This document shows positions 1 to 6,562 of a DNA stretch of 10,967 bases, piece by piece. The stretch comes from Sulfurovum sp. (GTDB lineage: Bacteria; Campylobacterota; Campylobacteria; Campylobacterales; Sulfurovaceae). The stretch is taken from assembly GCA_015661795.1 (NCBI GenBank), contig DQVJ01000113.1, positions 1 through 10,967 on the forward strand, given 5' to 3'. How positions within the stretch are numbered: the stretch's first letter is position 1; every line of letters starts with the position of its first letter. A program made the translations under genes and the position numbers. Under the pieces are notes generated by a model, which saw nothing but the letters and a program-made list of their open reading frames with translations, searched no databases and was not told the DNA's origin.

Positions 1-95
1 ACTTGTCATATTTGGTAGTCAATCCGTCATAGTTAAGTAGTCAATCCGTCATAGTTAGTAGTCAATCCGTCATAGTTAGTAGTCAATCCGTCATA
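1..95. repeat. Terminal redundancy of a circular molecule (left copy)
   Basis: Bases 1-95 are identical to 10873-10967, and both copies begin ACTTGTCATATTTGG and run through the iterons. Such an exact end-to-end overlap is what an assembler leaves when a circle is opened. The unique length is therefore about 10872 bases, and repB (ending the window) and its iterons (starting it) are contiguous. Confidence 0.93.
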
Positions 96-99
96 GTTA
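16..99. repeat. Replication iterons (four copies), oriV
   Basis: Four perfect direct copies of TAGTCAATCCGTCATAGTTA lie at 16-35, 38-57, 59-78 and 80-99, with a period of 22, 21 and 21 bases. This near-helical-turn spacing upstream of a Rep_3-family initiator is the standard binding site for RepB in Acinetobacter iteron plasmids. The AT-rich run at about 140-180 beside them is a reasonable unwinding region. I saw no convincing DnaA box. Confidence 0.92.
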
Positions 100-183
100 A
101 ACCTTGAAAGGCTTACTCCATAAGGGATACAGCTCAAAGAAAAGATTTAAAAGATATAAAAATAATTAAAAACATTGAGAATG

Positions 184-257
184 AAAAATTGCCCTTGGTT
201 TTCGCTTCGCTCAAACTCTATTGAATCTCGCTTTCGCTCGATTCAGGGGCAATTTTT
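184..257. repeat. Long-loop inverted repeat around CGCTTCGCTC motifs
   Basis: The arms AAAAATTGCCCTTG (184-197) and CAGGGGCAATTTTT (244-257) pair at 13 of 14 positions. The inner pair TGAATC (222-227) and GATTCA (240-245) closes over a CGCTTTCGCTC-type motif. The T-run at 253-258 on the plus strand gives it some terminator character. No plus-strand gene ends just upstream, so its purpose is unclear. Confidence 0.5.
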
Positions 258-374
258 TGGTTAATTCCTTCGTGAATTTGAAGAAAAGCAAAAGCAACTC
301 AGAATTCGCTTCGCTCATAGAGCTTTATGCTCGCTTCGCTCGGTCTTGGCTCTAATTTCAACATCTAAACTTCA

Positions 375-402
375 CTTTTTTAGGTTAATAAACCTAAAAA
401 AG
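375..402. repeat. Perfect 12-bp hairpin downstream of mobA
   Basis: CTTTTTTAGGTT (375-386), loop AATA, AACCTAAAAAAG (391-402). It lies about 85 bases beyond the mobA stop. The stem starts with T and ends with A on both strands, which is the reverse of an intrinsic terminator, so a protein-binding or structural role is as likely as termination. Confidence 0.5.
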
Positions 403-485
403 CGGTTTTTCAGAAGACCGAGGTGCGAAATCTGGCTATGTCGCTCGTAGACACTCGCTTTGTACTTTCTGATCCAGATCAATTT

Positions 486-1658
486 TTAAAAACCCGGACC
501 ATCATAATCATTTCGTTTCGGTTCAAGCTGTGAGGGTTGTATTTCAGGTTTTAGCTTCGGCTGTGATGTTGGTTCAATCACTGGTTTTGATCGTACGGAT
601 AGGACTTTAAATTCCATGTCTGGTTCTGGGTATAACCTAGCGTTGTTGAGATTATAATTGATGGTATCGATATCCCATTTTTCGTGATGCAGGATCGGTT
701 GCTGGGTTTGAATAATTTCGTCGATATCGTGGCCCAGTTCTTTTTTGTTGCTGGCTTTTTTAATGAGGTGATTGAGGTAGTGCATCACTTCGGGAGAGCT
801 GAAGGGTTCGTTTGAGCAGCTGTGGAAGTATTCATGCTGTTGATCAAAGTGCTTTTGGCGCTGTTCTAATTCTCTTTCTTTGGCATTGTGTTGTCTGATT
901 TTCTGGATTTCCGCCAGGTATTCCACAGTTTCATTTTGTTTGCCTGTCCCCAGTTTGGGTTCTGGTAGGTAAAGGGTGCCGTGTATCTCGTTGTATTTTT
1001 CGTAGTTGTCTGCCGAAACTTGGTTTTTAATTTGGATCTCCTGGCCATCGATATGGTAAGTCACCGTTGGGCTATGTTCTGCCAATGCGTCATTCAGGTG
1101 ATTTTCCCAGGCTTTTCGGATATGCAGGAGGTAAGTGGAGTAGTCGGCATAGCCATCCTGTAGCTGAATTTTCTTCGCTCCGCCTTTGCTTGGATCTTTA
1201 GCGTTGTAGCGTTTGAAGTATTGTTCTGGACTTCGTTCAATACCGTCATCGGCTTTGAGTGAAAACATCAGGTGGCAATGGGGTTGTTCTTCTCCGCTGA
1301 GGCGCGATTTTACGTTGTGTATGGCGTAGGAATGAGGGTAGTGGTGTGTTGCTATGGTTTTTTCAATAAATGTCTCTACGAGCGTTTTACGCTGTTCTAC
1401 GGTGAATTCATTCGGTAAGGCTATTTCGTATTCCATATAAGCCTTGGCATTGGCCCGTTCAAAGGTGTCGGCTGCTTGCCAAAATTCAACAGGATCCTTG
1501 ACCCAGGAGGGCATGCATCGCCCTGGTTCGATATGTTCGAGAATTTCTGCGCTCTTTTTGCGGATACCTTCGTATTGCAGGAGTCGGGAAATGTACAGGT
1601 AGTGGCCGAGTGCGTAGCCTTTATTTTTACTTTTGACGCTGAAATGGTAACTGGCCAT
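486..1658 (-). CDS. mobA: MobA/MobL-family relaxase (MobQ type)
   Basis: This is a relaxase that would nick oriT, stay bound to the 5' end and carry the strand into a recipient using a helper plasmid's pore. The N-terminus MASYHFSVK matches the start of RSF1010-type MobA. Y20 and Y22 in HYLYISR are candidates for the catalytic tyrosine, which is Tyr24/25 in RSF1010. The metal-binding three-His motif is seen as H114 in YAIHN and H127/H129 in QPHCHLMFS. The protein of 390 aa has a proline- and glutamine-rich tail (last ~30 residues) and lacks the primase domain of RSF1010 MobA. A GTG at 1664 would add two residues, but the ribosome site AAGGAAG (1670-1664) overlaps that codon and sits 5 bases from the ATG at 1658, so I prefer the ATG. 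It diverges from the MobC-like gene across oriT. Confidence 0.93.
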   Translation of the reverse strand: MASYHFSVKSKNKGYALGHYLYISRLLQYEGIRKKSAEILEHIEPGRCMPSWVKDPVEFWQAADTFERANAKAYMEYEIALPNEFTVEQRKTLVETFIEKTIATHHYPHSYAIHNVKSRLSGEEQPHCHLMFSLKADDGIERSPEQYFKRYNAKDPSKGGAKKIQLQDGYADYSTYLLHIRKAWENHLNDALAEHSPTVTYHIDGQEIQIKNQVSADNYEKYNEIHGTLYLPEPKLGTGKQNETVEYLAEIQKIRQHNAKERELEQRQKHFDQQHEYFHSCSNEPFSSPEVMHYLNHLIKKASNKKELGHDIDEIIQTQQPILHHEKWDIDTINYNLNNARLYPEPDMEFKVLSVRSKPVIEPTSQPKLKPEIQPSQLEPKRNDYDGPGF

Positions 1659-1712
1659 GTTCACTTCCTTGTGGGTGTTGGTTTTTTATGGAGTGAAACG
1701 CAATAAAAATCT

Positions 1713-1750
1713 CCGGATTATGCAATGCCTACAGGGCTGGAATGATCCGG
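1713..1750. repeat. CCGGAT/ATCCGG inverted repeat in the mobA leader
   Basis: CCGGAT (1713-1718) and ATCCGG (1745-1750) form a 6-bp inverted repeat between mobA and the oriT hairpin. It lies in the region expected to hold the mobA promoter and relaxosome contacts. A G-tract and CCCC segment (1756-1778) follow. No specific function can be read from it. Confidence 0.4.
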
Positions 1751-1788
1751 TTAAAGGGGGTCAAGGGGGAATCGCCCCATTGCGTACT

Positions 1789-1825
1789 AGTTTCTCCGAT
1801 AGGAAGAAACTGTCAAGTGCGAATT
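1789..1825 (+). other. oriT: Predicted oriT with RSF1010-like hairpin and nick site
   Basis: AGTTTCTCC (1789-1797), loop, then GGAAGAAACT (1802-1811) form a stem with a one-base bulge. It is followed by GTCAAGTGCG (1812-1821). RSF1010/R1162 oriT has the same plan: a GTTTCT...AGAAAC hairpin, then a short spacer and nicking in TAAATGCG|CCCT (TAAGTGCG in relatives). By analogy the nick falls after G1821 on the plus strand. The position between a MobQ relaxase and a divergent accessory gene also fits RSF1010. Differences: AATT rather than CCCT follows the nick, and a long palindrome begins right there. The exact nick is inferred, not shown. Confidence 0.7.
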
Positions 1826-1883
1826 ATTTAAAATAAAAATAGAAATTCTTTTCAAGAAATTTCTATTTTTATTTTAAATAATT
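1822..1883. repeat. 26-bp AT-rich palindrome adjoining the predicted nick
   Basis: The arms 1822-1847 and 1858-1883 are perfect reverse complements (26 bp, almost only A and T) around the 10-base loop CTTTTCAAGA. The left arm begins at the base after the predicted nick. On single-stranded DNA this would be a very stable hairpin at the leading 5' end of the transferred strand. Confidence 0.85.
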
Positions 1884-1947
1884 ATTTTCAGACTGCCTTA
1901 TTGAATTATGGTAAAACCATAATTCAATAAGTAGCAGTTCTGAAAAT
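1884..1947. repeat. Second palindrome upstream of the MobC-like gene
   Basis: The inner stem TTATTGAATTATGGT (1898-1912) and ACCATAATTCAATAA (1916-1930) is perfect over 15 bp with loop AAA. The outer segments ATTTTCAGA...CTGC and GCAG...TCTGAAAAT extend it with a short mismatch. It lies 15 bases before the start of the MobC-like gene, so it could be the operator through which that protein or MobA represses the divergent mob promoters, or part of oriT. Confidence 0.75.
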
Positions 1948-1961
1948 TAGGCGGCAGATAG

Positions 1962-2723
1962 ATGACATTGGATAAATCAAAAAAACGTGGCAGACCTGCG
2001 CAACTTTTACAAATCGCAGAGTTACATGCATTTGTAGACTATCTTTCACAGAAGAAGGATCGCTCTGATTTACAGAATGATGTGATTGCGATGCTACGAG
2101 CTGAAAAATTTAATTTTGATTCATTGTCTGAAGCTGAACAGATTTTAGTAAAAGAGGCCTTAAAACCTTATCGTGAGCATATGAAGTTGAACTTATTATT
2201 TGATGAGGTGTCTGTACAGTATCCGCAGACCGCATATGAAAAGAAGTTTGTGCAGTTGTTTGAGGCGTATCGGGACAATGAGTTGAGTGGTGCTGATTTT
2301 AATATCTTGAAAACAATGGCGACTCGTTATCTGAGTTTCAAAGCGCATAAGCTTGAGTTGAGTGATTTAGAGCTTTATTTGAGTCAGATCCAGAAGAAGG
2401 AAGCCAATAAAAAAAGAACGGCTGAAAACCATCGTAAGTTTGAGTTGGGCGGTGCTGTGTTGGCTGCTTTCAAGGAGTTGGGGATTGATATTAGTGAATC
2501 GACTCCTGAACAGGTGAAGAATCGCATTAAGAATGTGACAAAATTCCACAATGATGTAGTAAAATCTAAGGTATATCAGGAAGTTAAAAATTATAAAAAT
2601 GAATATTTTGAGCGGAATAAACTTTTTCATCAGGTATTAGAGGGACTGAATACCTGGAAAAAAGAGGGAGAGTTATTGTCCGTCATTGAAATCAAGAAAG
2701 CTTTGGCGAAAAATCAGGAATAG
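1962..2723 (+). CDS. Putative mobilisation accessory protein (MobC-like)
   Basis: A 253-aa, largely helical, charged protein with no signal peptide or membrane segment. The N-terminus carries KKRGRPAQ (residues 7-14), an AT-hook-like RGRP core that would suit binding to the AT-rich palindromes just upstream. Residues 140-253 are rich in Lys and Glu and look coiled-coil prone. Its place, divergent from the relaxase across oriT, is that of mobC in RSF1010-type plasmids, where the accessory protein helps melt oriT for the relaxase. The role is inferred from position and the AT-hook, not from a recognised domain. The ribosome site is weak (GGCGGCAG before the ATG). A hairpin overlaps the stop codon and a pdif site follows, so this gene marks the edge of the backbone. 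Confidence 0.72.
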   Translation: MTLDKSKKRGRPAQLLQIAELHAFVDYLSQKKDRSDLQNDVIAMLRAEKFNFDSLSEAEQILVKEALKPYREHMKLNLLFDEVSVQYPQTAYEKKFVQLFEAYRDNELSGADFNILKTMATRYLSFKAHKLELSDLELYLSQIQKKEANKKRTAENHRKFELGGAVLAAFKELGIDISESTPEQVKNRIKNVTKFHNDVVKSKVYQEVKNYKNEYFERNKLFHQVLEGLNTWKKEGELLSVIEIKKALAKNQE

Positions 2724-2744
2724 CCTTTCTCAGAAAGGCTATTC
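2718..2744 (+). terminator. Hairpin overlapping the stop of the MobC-like gene
   Basis: GAATAGCCTTTC (2718-2729), loop TCA, GAAAGGCTATTC (2733-2744): a perfect 12-bp stem that includes the stop codon. The U-tail is poor (TTCAGG follows), so termination is likely but not certain. It separates the mob region from the pdif site at 2751. Confidence 0.55.
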
Positions 2745-2750
2745 AGGTGA

Positions 2751-2778
2751 ATTTCGCATAAGGCGTATTATGTTAATT
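2751..2778 (+). other. pdif site, XerC/XerD orientation
   Basis: XerC half ATTTCGCATAA (2751-2761), spacer GGCGTA, XerD half TTATGTTAATT (2768-2778). Both halves match the Acinetobacter plasmid dif consensus. The site marks the left edge of the defence cassette, directly after the mob backbone. Host XerC and XerD would act here. Confidence 0.93.
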
Positions 2779-2807
2779 TTAGAAAAACCAAATTATATTT
2801 CACAAGC

Positions 2808-3701
2808 CTATAAATATGGCTTAATTATTTCATAAACAGATGTTCCCATTTTATCTTTCAAGTCCTTTGGATCAGTAACAATCTTTGATAACTTGATATT
2901 TTTATCTAAATTATGAAATTTTGAAACAATAAAATTGGCATCATAATCACTTTTACTATTAAAGGATTTAGAATGTTTTTTAAGCTCTTCTTTTAAAACG
3001 TAAGCTGTATATCTCAGATCATTTTTCACAAGACTGTTTTTTCTAAGCTTCCTTTTATCTAAACCTTTAATATCGTTTAGATGAAGAAATAAAAATAATT
3101 CAAAACAAGGATTAGATACTCCTAATTTGTAGCCCTGTGCTTCTGATATAGCCATTACTTTTTCATACTGTGATGCCTTGAAACTCTGCTTATCTCGGTC
3201 AATTAGAATTAGAATCTGATCAAAACCTTTCGAAAAATTTTGTAGCTCAACAAATGCATTAAGGACTTCTAAAGGATCCGAACCATCTTCTAGATTAACT
3301 TTTCCAAATAAATCTTGGTAAATTTTACTATCAACTAAACCTTTAATTTCAGATAACTTTTCATTCAAGAAATCTTCCGTAATAGTATCTTCTAATAGAA
3401 TTTCATCTCTTAGAAGATTAATTTTCTGAATAATTTTACTATCCAAGCTACTAAGAGATTTGAAATATGTATCAATTAACGTGACGATATATAGTTGATT
3501 AGATCGATGTTTATCAATTCTATCTAAACAAATTACATCACCTAAGATTTTATTTTCAAATTCATTTTTTAACTCCTGAACATAAATACGTTCGGTTTCA
3601 GCCCCCTCTACTACAAAAAATAATTTTGGCTTAATCTTTTTTTCTGGTTGAATCCTAGACAAGCTAGGATCCGCATTTCCCAATCTAAAACTAAAACTCA
3701 C
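2808..3701 (-). CDS. rloB: RloB-family TOPRIM protein (AbiLii-like), defence effector
   Basis: A 297-aa RloB-like protein. VVEGAETE (residues 30-37) supplies the conserved acidic residue of a TOPRIM fold, and LILIDRD (164-170) supplies the D-x-D pair (D168, D170). NPCFELFLFLH (197-207) is the family's NPxFExxLLLH signature. In AbiL of Lactococcus and in RloAB/PARIS-like systems the TOPRIM partner is the likely nuclease effector, restrained or triggered by the ATPase. The start is GTG at 3701, with GGAT as a weak ribosome site. Only 14 bases separate it from the upstream ATPase, so the two form one operon. A short AAGCC/GGCTT stem overlaps its stop. The length is normal and all key residues are present, so it looks intact. 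The antiphage role is inferred from family and pairing. Confidence 0.85.
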   Translation of the reverse strand: MSFSFRLGNADPSLSRIQPEKKIKPKLFFVVEGAETERIYVQELKNEFENKILGDVICLDRIDKHRSNQLYIVTLIDTYFKSLSSLDSKIIQKINLLRDEILLEDTITEDFLNEKLSEIKGLVDSKIYQDLFGKVNLEDGSDPLEVLNAFVELQNFSKGFDQILILIDRDKQSFKASQYEKVMAISEAQGYKLGVSNPCFELFLFLHLNDIKGLDKRKLRKNSLVKNDLRYTAYVLKEELKKHSKSFNSKSDYDANFIVSKFHNLDKNIKLSKIVTDPKDLKDKMGTSVYEIIKPYL

Positions 3702-3715
3702 AATTTTATCCGATA

Positions 3716-5104
3716 TTAATTATTTAAGAACTTAAATTTAGGAATACTTCCATAACGACCATCTAAGTATGCATTCATAATATCTTTATCAAAACGCGTT
3801 TTGAACTCTTCTAAAGAATAAAGTCTACTCTCACCAATATCACTCTTTTCTACAAACCAAATTTCATCACGTCTCATAATTGACAGATCAAGAATTCTGT
3901 CTTCATGTGTGGAAACTATTAGCTGAGAATTATTTTGACTATTTAAGTAGTTTTTTATGAAATTAAATGTGAGATTGGGATGGAGGCTTCTATCTAATTC
4001 ATCTACAACAAAAACTTTGCCCTCATTATTTTTAATAATGTCATATAGCTCCAGTAACCTTACAGTCCCGTCTGATTCTTCACCTAATGTATAAAAATCA
4101 TCATCAGCATAATGGCTAAATTTAATTGTCTTAAATTGAATATTGTTCTCTGTATCTACTTTAATTGAATATAAATTATGCTCTGTACGCATCATTCCTC
4201 CAAATTCAGAAGACTTCTTTTCATCAGAACTATTCTTTTTAGAGGATATATCTTTCTTTATAGATTGAACTTTTTGAAGAAAGTTTTCTTTTACAAAGTT
4301 TACAAATTTAGGATCCTCAACCTTGTATAGCTCTTCAATATCAATATCTTGCTTATGAATCTTTGTAATTCCTGTTCCAAAGTCTTTTAAAAAATTTTCA
4401 ATAGACTCGTCAGTTTCTTCTAAATAAACTAGGCTACGATCTGCTGGCTTATTGGGTGTAATGATTTCTAGTCTTCGATCAAACCAAAAAAAGAGTTTAT
4501 TAAAAATATTGGCTACTGTATCTTCTGGAAACTCACTTTTAGCTTCATTCACAAAGTGTAAAAATAAAGATTCCTCATACTTTTTTAAGCCTTTAAAATC
4601 ATCAATATATGTTTCCAGTCTATTCACAAGATTAGGCGCATTAACAAGTTTCGCAGTATCAATATTGAATTCTTTTTCATCAAAACTCATTGTAAATAGA
4701 GGAATCTCTTCTCCTCCTCTAACCTCATACAACCATTCTTTTTTTAGCTCACCTTTAGACAATAGTATCGAAAAGCCGTAAGAATAAATTTTATTTTCGA
4801 TAAGTATTTCATATTCAAAACTTGTTTCTAAATCTTTATTCGTTTTACTTGTTCGGCAATAAGAATGATTAAAATTAGTAGATAAAGCATTTTCTGCAAT
4901 TATTCTTTTAGAAAAATTAATTGCCTTTATTACATTTGATTTCCCTGCTCCATTTGCACCATAAATAGCTGAAAATTTTAATAAATTTATTACTGGATTT
5001 TGATAAACATGTTGAGAATGACGTCTACTCTGTCCCTTAACTAAAGATATGGTATTTAATTGTGCCAAAGAAAGAAAATTGACTACTCTGAAATTTACTA
5101 ACAT
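3716..5104 (-). CDS. rloA: OLD/AAA15-type ATPase (RloA/AbiLi-like), defence sensor
   Basis: A 462-aa ABC/SMC-like ATPase. Walker A is GANGAGKS (residues 49-56). GEESDGTVRLLEL (341-353) has the position of the signature motif. Walker B is VFVVDELDRSLHP (364-376) with D368 and catalytic E369. The switch histidine is in LIVSTHE (H400). The C-terminus has GRYGSIP (449-455), recalling the GAIP ending of RloA/AbiLi proteins. The middle (about 90-330) is variable and Lys/Glu rich, probably the lid or coiled-coil arm that senses the target. It is the first gene of a two-gene operon with the RloB/TOPRIM protein. This pairing is found in AbiL abortive infection and, with other TOPRIM partners, in PARIS and Gabija. 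It is AT-rich compared with the mob genes, which suggests acquisition as a cassette. Confidence 0.87.
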   Translation of the reverse strand: MLVNFRVVNFLSLAQLNTISLVKGQSRRHSQHVYQNPVINLLKFSAIYGANGAGKSNVIKAINFSKRIIAENALSTNFNHSYCRTSKTNKDLETSFEYEILIENKIYSYGFSILLSKGELKKEWLYEVRGGEEIPLFTMSFDEKEFNIDTAKLVNAPNLVNRLETYIDDFKGLKKYEESLFLHFVNEAKSEFPEDTVANIFNKLFFWFDRRLEIITPNKPADRSLVYLEETDESIENFLKDFGTGITKIHKQDIDIEELYKVEDPKFVNFVKENFLQKVQSIKKDISSKKNSSDEKKSSEFGGMMRTEHNLYSIKVDTENNIQFKTIKFSHYADDDFYTLGEESDGTVRLLELYDIIKNNEGKVFVVDELDRSLHPNLTFNFIKNYLNSQNNSQLIVSTHEDRILDLSIMRRDEIWFVEKSDIGESRLYSLEEFKTRFDKDIMNAYLDGRYGSIPKFKFLNN

Positions 5105-5351
5105 CTCTAATGTGATTTCTTCACCTAATTAAATTACAAAACTATATTAAAACTAAAAAAAAGCAAGAATTATCGAAATAAAAGTGAAAATATCACTTAT
5201 TGTTGTTAGCGTAATAATAGTTAAATTCTTTAATTTTTTGTTGTGTTTAACTAATTTCCATTGTATATTTCAAATAGTAGTTTCGACAACTTACTTACAT
5301 ACAGAGGTGATTGCTTCGGTTTCTTGTTCAACTTAATTTAAGGAAATTAAT
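5105..5351. promoter_or_regulatory. Divergent intergenic region of the defence cassette
   Basis: A 247-base, very AT-rich stretch between the minus-strand ATPase operon and the plus-strand small genes. Both transcripts must start here. No promoter hexamer pair stands out clearly: TATAGT-like and TATATT-like sequences are present, but with poor -35 partners. If the XRE protein encoded at 6209 regulates this cassette, its operator would be expected here; I could not identify a clean palindrome. Confidence 0.4.
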
Positions 5352-5588
5352 ATGAACAACCCTAATCGAGCGATCCTTCTAGCTGTTAGTGACCTGAAGA
5401 AAATAGCTGAAGCTTTACGGAAAAATGAAGAGCACGAACTTGCTGAGTTAGTTGAAGATTATATAAATCTCCCAACTTCAAATGATTCTAGTAAAAGTCA
5501 ATCTGATGATCTAAATCGTATTATTAGAAATGGCACAACAGTTTTAGATCTTATTAGATTGCTTGCGAAACTCTTTATTGATTCCTAA
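5352..5588 (+). CDS. Small hypothetical protein, 78 aa
   Basis: Not recognised. It is a credible gene because AGGA (5341-5344) lies 7 bases before its ATG and the product has real-protein character: two amphipathic helical stretches (about residues 5-38 and 50-75) rich in Leu, Glu and Lys, joined by a polar linker (TSNDSSKSQSDD). There is no signal peptide or membrane span. It is the first gene on the plus strand, divergent from the ATPase/RloB operon, inside the same pdif cassette. It could be an accessory or regulatory partner of the defence pair, or unrelated cargo. No function is claimed. Confidence 0.6.
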   Translation: MNNPNRAILLAVSDLKKIAEALRKNEEHELAELVEDYINLPTSNDSSKSQSDDLNRIIRNGTTVLDLIRLLAKLFIDS

Positions 5589-5716
5589 CAGCGGCTTCTA
5601 TTCTTCTTGCAAAAGAATAAGTTATTTTCTGCCCCTTTCACCTTTTTTAAATTCAAGATTTTTGGAGGTAATTACTTGAATTTCTACATTAACTTTTGGA
5701 ATCACGGAGGCAAGCA

Positions 5717-5842
5717 ATGAAAGCATGCAACTTAGAACTGATTGATTATATTGCTATTTAACACTCTGAATGTAACACAAGAAAATGAGGCAATTATTTT
5801 CTTGATGAAATAAAGAAAGCTGACAATATTTTTTATTTCTAA
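5717..5842 (+). pseudogene. Possible decayed small ORF
   Basis: GGAGG (5706-5710) precedes the ATG at 5717 with normal spacing, yet the frame stops after 14 residues (MKACNLELIDYIAI). Read through, the same frame gives protein-like text with only two further interruptions: HSECNTRK, stop, then GNYFLDEIKKADNIFYF and a double stop at 5837-5842. The TAA and TGA could be one-base changes from CAA and TGG/CGA. It may be a small gene killed by point mutations, or a chance ORF with a good ribosome site; I cannot tell which from sequence alone. Confidence 0.3.
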
Positions 5843-5881
5843 TAGTAGGCCTGTCGAAAAAGATACGAAAAGGTAGTTAAG

Positions 5882-6163
5882 TTGAGCATATTAAATTGGA
5901 TGGATTTTGAGGATACATATGACACTCACAGTGAGTGGACAATATTATGTGGTCTTGATCCTATACGTAGACGTCCTGCAATAACTATTGCAGAACCAAA
6001 TGTTCATGTTCAATTTGATATTTTAGATCTGAGCCTATTCCTTTGCTATTTATTCTTATCTAACTATGTTCTTTATAAAAAAAATTCAATTTGTTTGTCA
6101 GAACAAAATGGGTCTGGTGCTCAGTTGTGGGCTTCATTAGCTCACTATAAATCAAGACTTTAA
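5882..6163 (+). CDS. Small hypothetical protein, 93 aa, TTG start
   Basis: Not recognised. The frame opens with TTG at 5882, 8 bases after AAAAGG (5868-5873), a better ribosome site than any before the next in-frame ATG at 5900, which would give 87 aa. Residues 47-64 (ILDLSLFLCYLFLSNYVL) are hydrophobic and could be a buried helix or a single membrane span. The N-terminal half is acidic and Trp-containing. It lies 45 bases before the XRE regulator on the same strand, so the two are probably co-transcribed. An XRE gene after a small gene resembles some toxin-antitoxin layouts, but nothing in this protein matches a known toxin. Confidence 0.5.
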   Translation: MSILNWMDFEDTYDTHSEWTILCGLDPIRRRPAITIAEPNVHVQFDILDLSLFLCYLFLSNYVLYKKNSICLSEQNGSGAQLWASLAHYKSRL

Positions 6164-6208
6164 CTAGACACGACCTTTCATTATTTTCTAACAAACTAGG
6201 TACGATCT

Positions 6209-6523
6209 ATGAAAAGCACTCACTTCTCAGGTTTCAAAATTAAAGGGTTGCGCATCAAGCAAAATTTATCTGCTATATCCGTAGCAGAAGCTTTAGATAT
6301 TACTCCAACTTATCTTTCTTTAATTGAAGCAGGTAAGAAAAAACCTTCTTCAAAAGTATTAAAGAAAGCTGCATCCTTGTTTAAGGTAACTTTGGATGAG
6401 TTTACTGAAACAAAAGAATTATTAAATGACTTTGCCGAACTTTCTAAAAAAATAGATATCGCAAATATCATCGCTGTATTAGAAATGACAAATAAACAAA
6501 ATCAAGATACTAACGAAGGTTAA
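6209..6523 (+). CDS. XRE-family HTH transcriptional regulator, 104 aa
   Basis: A Cro/C1-type helix-turn-helix occupies residues 12-66: KGLRIKQNLSAISVAEALDI, then the recognition segment TPTYLSLIEAGKKKPSS and a closing helix with ALFKV-like AASLFKV. The tail (about 70-104) is helical and probably dimerises. The start is ATG at 6209, with AGGT about 7 bases upstream. Last of the plus-strand genes in the defence cassette, it is a natural candidate to repress its own operon and perhaps the divergent ATPase/RloB operon. A weak stem (TTAAAGA 6520-6526 with TCTTTAA 6535-6541) spans its stop, and a pdif site follows 40 bases later. Confidence 0.82.
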   Translation: MKSTHFSGFKIKGLRIKQNLSAISVAEALDITPTYLSLIEAGKKKPSSKVLKKAASLFKVTLDEFTETKELLNDFAELSKKIDIANIIAVLEMTNKQNQDTNEG

Positions 6524-6562
6524 AGAGAAATGTATCTTTAATCTTAACTATATTATTTGAAT

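Larger units (their letters stand above)
100..485. other. Gene-free region with AT-rich DNA and CGCTTCGCTC repeats
   Basis: No credible ORF lies between the iterons and the end of mobA. The stretch at 140-180 is very AT-rich. From 201 on there are recurring motifs: TTCGCTTCGCTC at 201-212 and 305-316, CTCGCTTTCGCTCG at 227-240, CTCGCTTCGCTC at 330-341, and partial copies at 441-447 and 454-460. Around them are an imperfect inverted repeat (184-197 with 244-257, 13 of 14 matching), a smaller one (222-227 with 240-245), and the hairpin at 375-402. The repeats are visible; their role is not known. Confidence 0.6.

Noticed and set aside
16..99. Short regularly spaced repeats as a CRISPR array
   Set aside because: The repeats are 20 bases with only 1-2 bases between them, so there are no spacers. 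They sit next to a Rep_3 gene and fit iterons.
375..402. Hairpin as a standard mobA terminator
   Set aside because: On either strand the stem ends in A, not in a U-run, so I list it only as an inverted repeat.
1476..1706. Plus-strand ORF of 76 aa over the start of mobA
   Set aside because: It lies antisense to a clearly coding relaxase, has no ribosome site and its translation has no protein-like pattern. Other antisense frames (981-1163, 4452-4781, 7116-7340, 9171-9551, 9545-9766, 9808-10044) were dropped for the same reason.
2808..5104. The ATPase/TOPRIM pair as PARIS (AriA/AriB) or Gabija
   Set aside because: The second protein has the RloB signature NPCFELFLFLH and its TOPRIM motif near the N-terminus, unlike DUF4435 AriB. 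There is no UvrD-like helicase as in Gabija. AbiL/RloAB is the closer match.
5882..6523. 93-aa gene plus XRE gene as a toxin-antitoxin pair
   Set aside because: The 93-aa protein has no RelE/HigB/HipA-like motif that I can see and has a hydrophobic stretch atypical of those toxins. The order alone is not enough.
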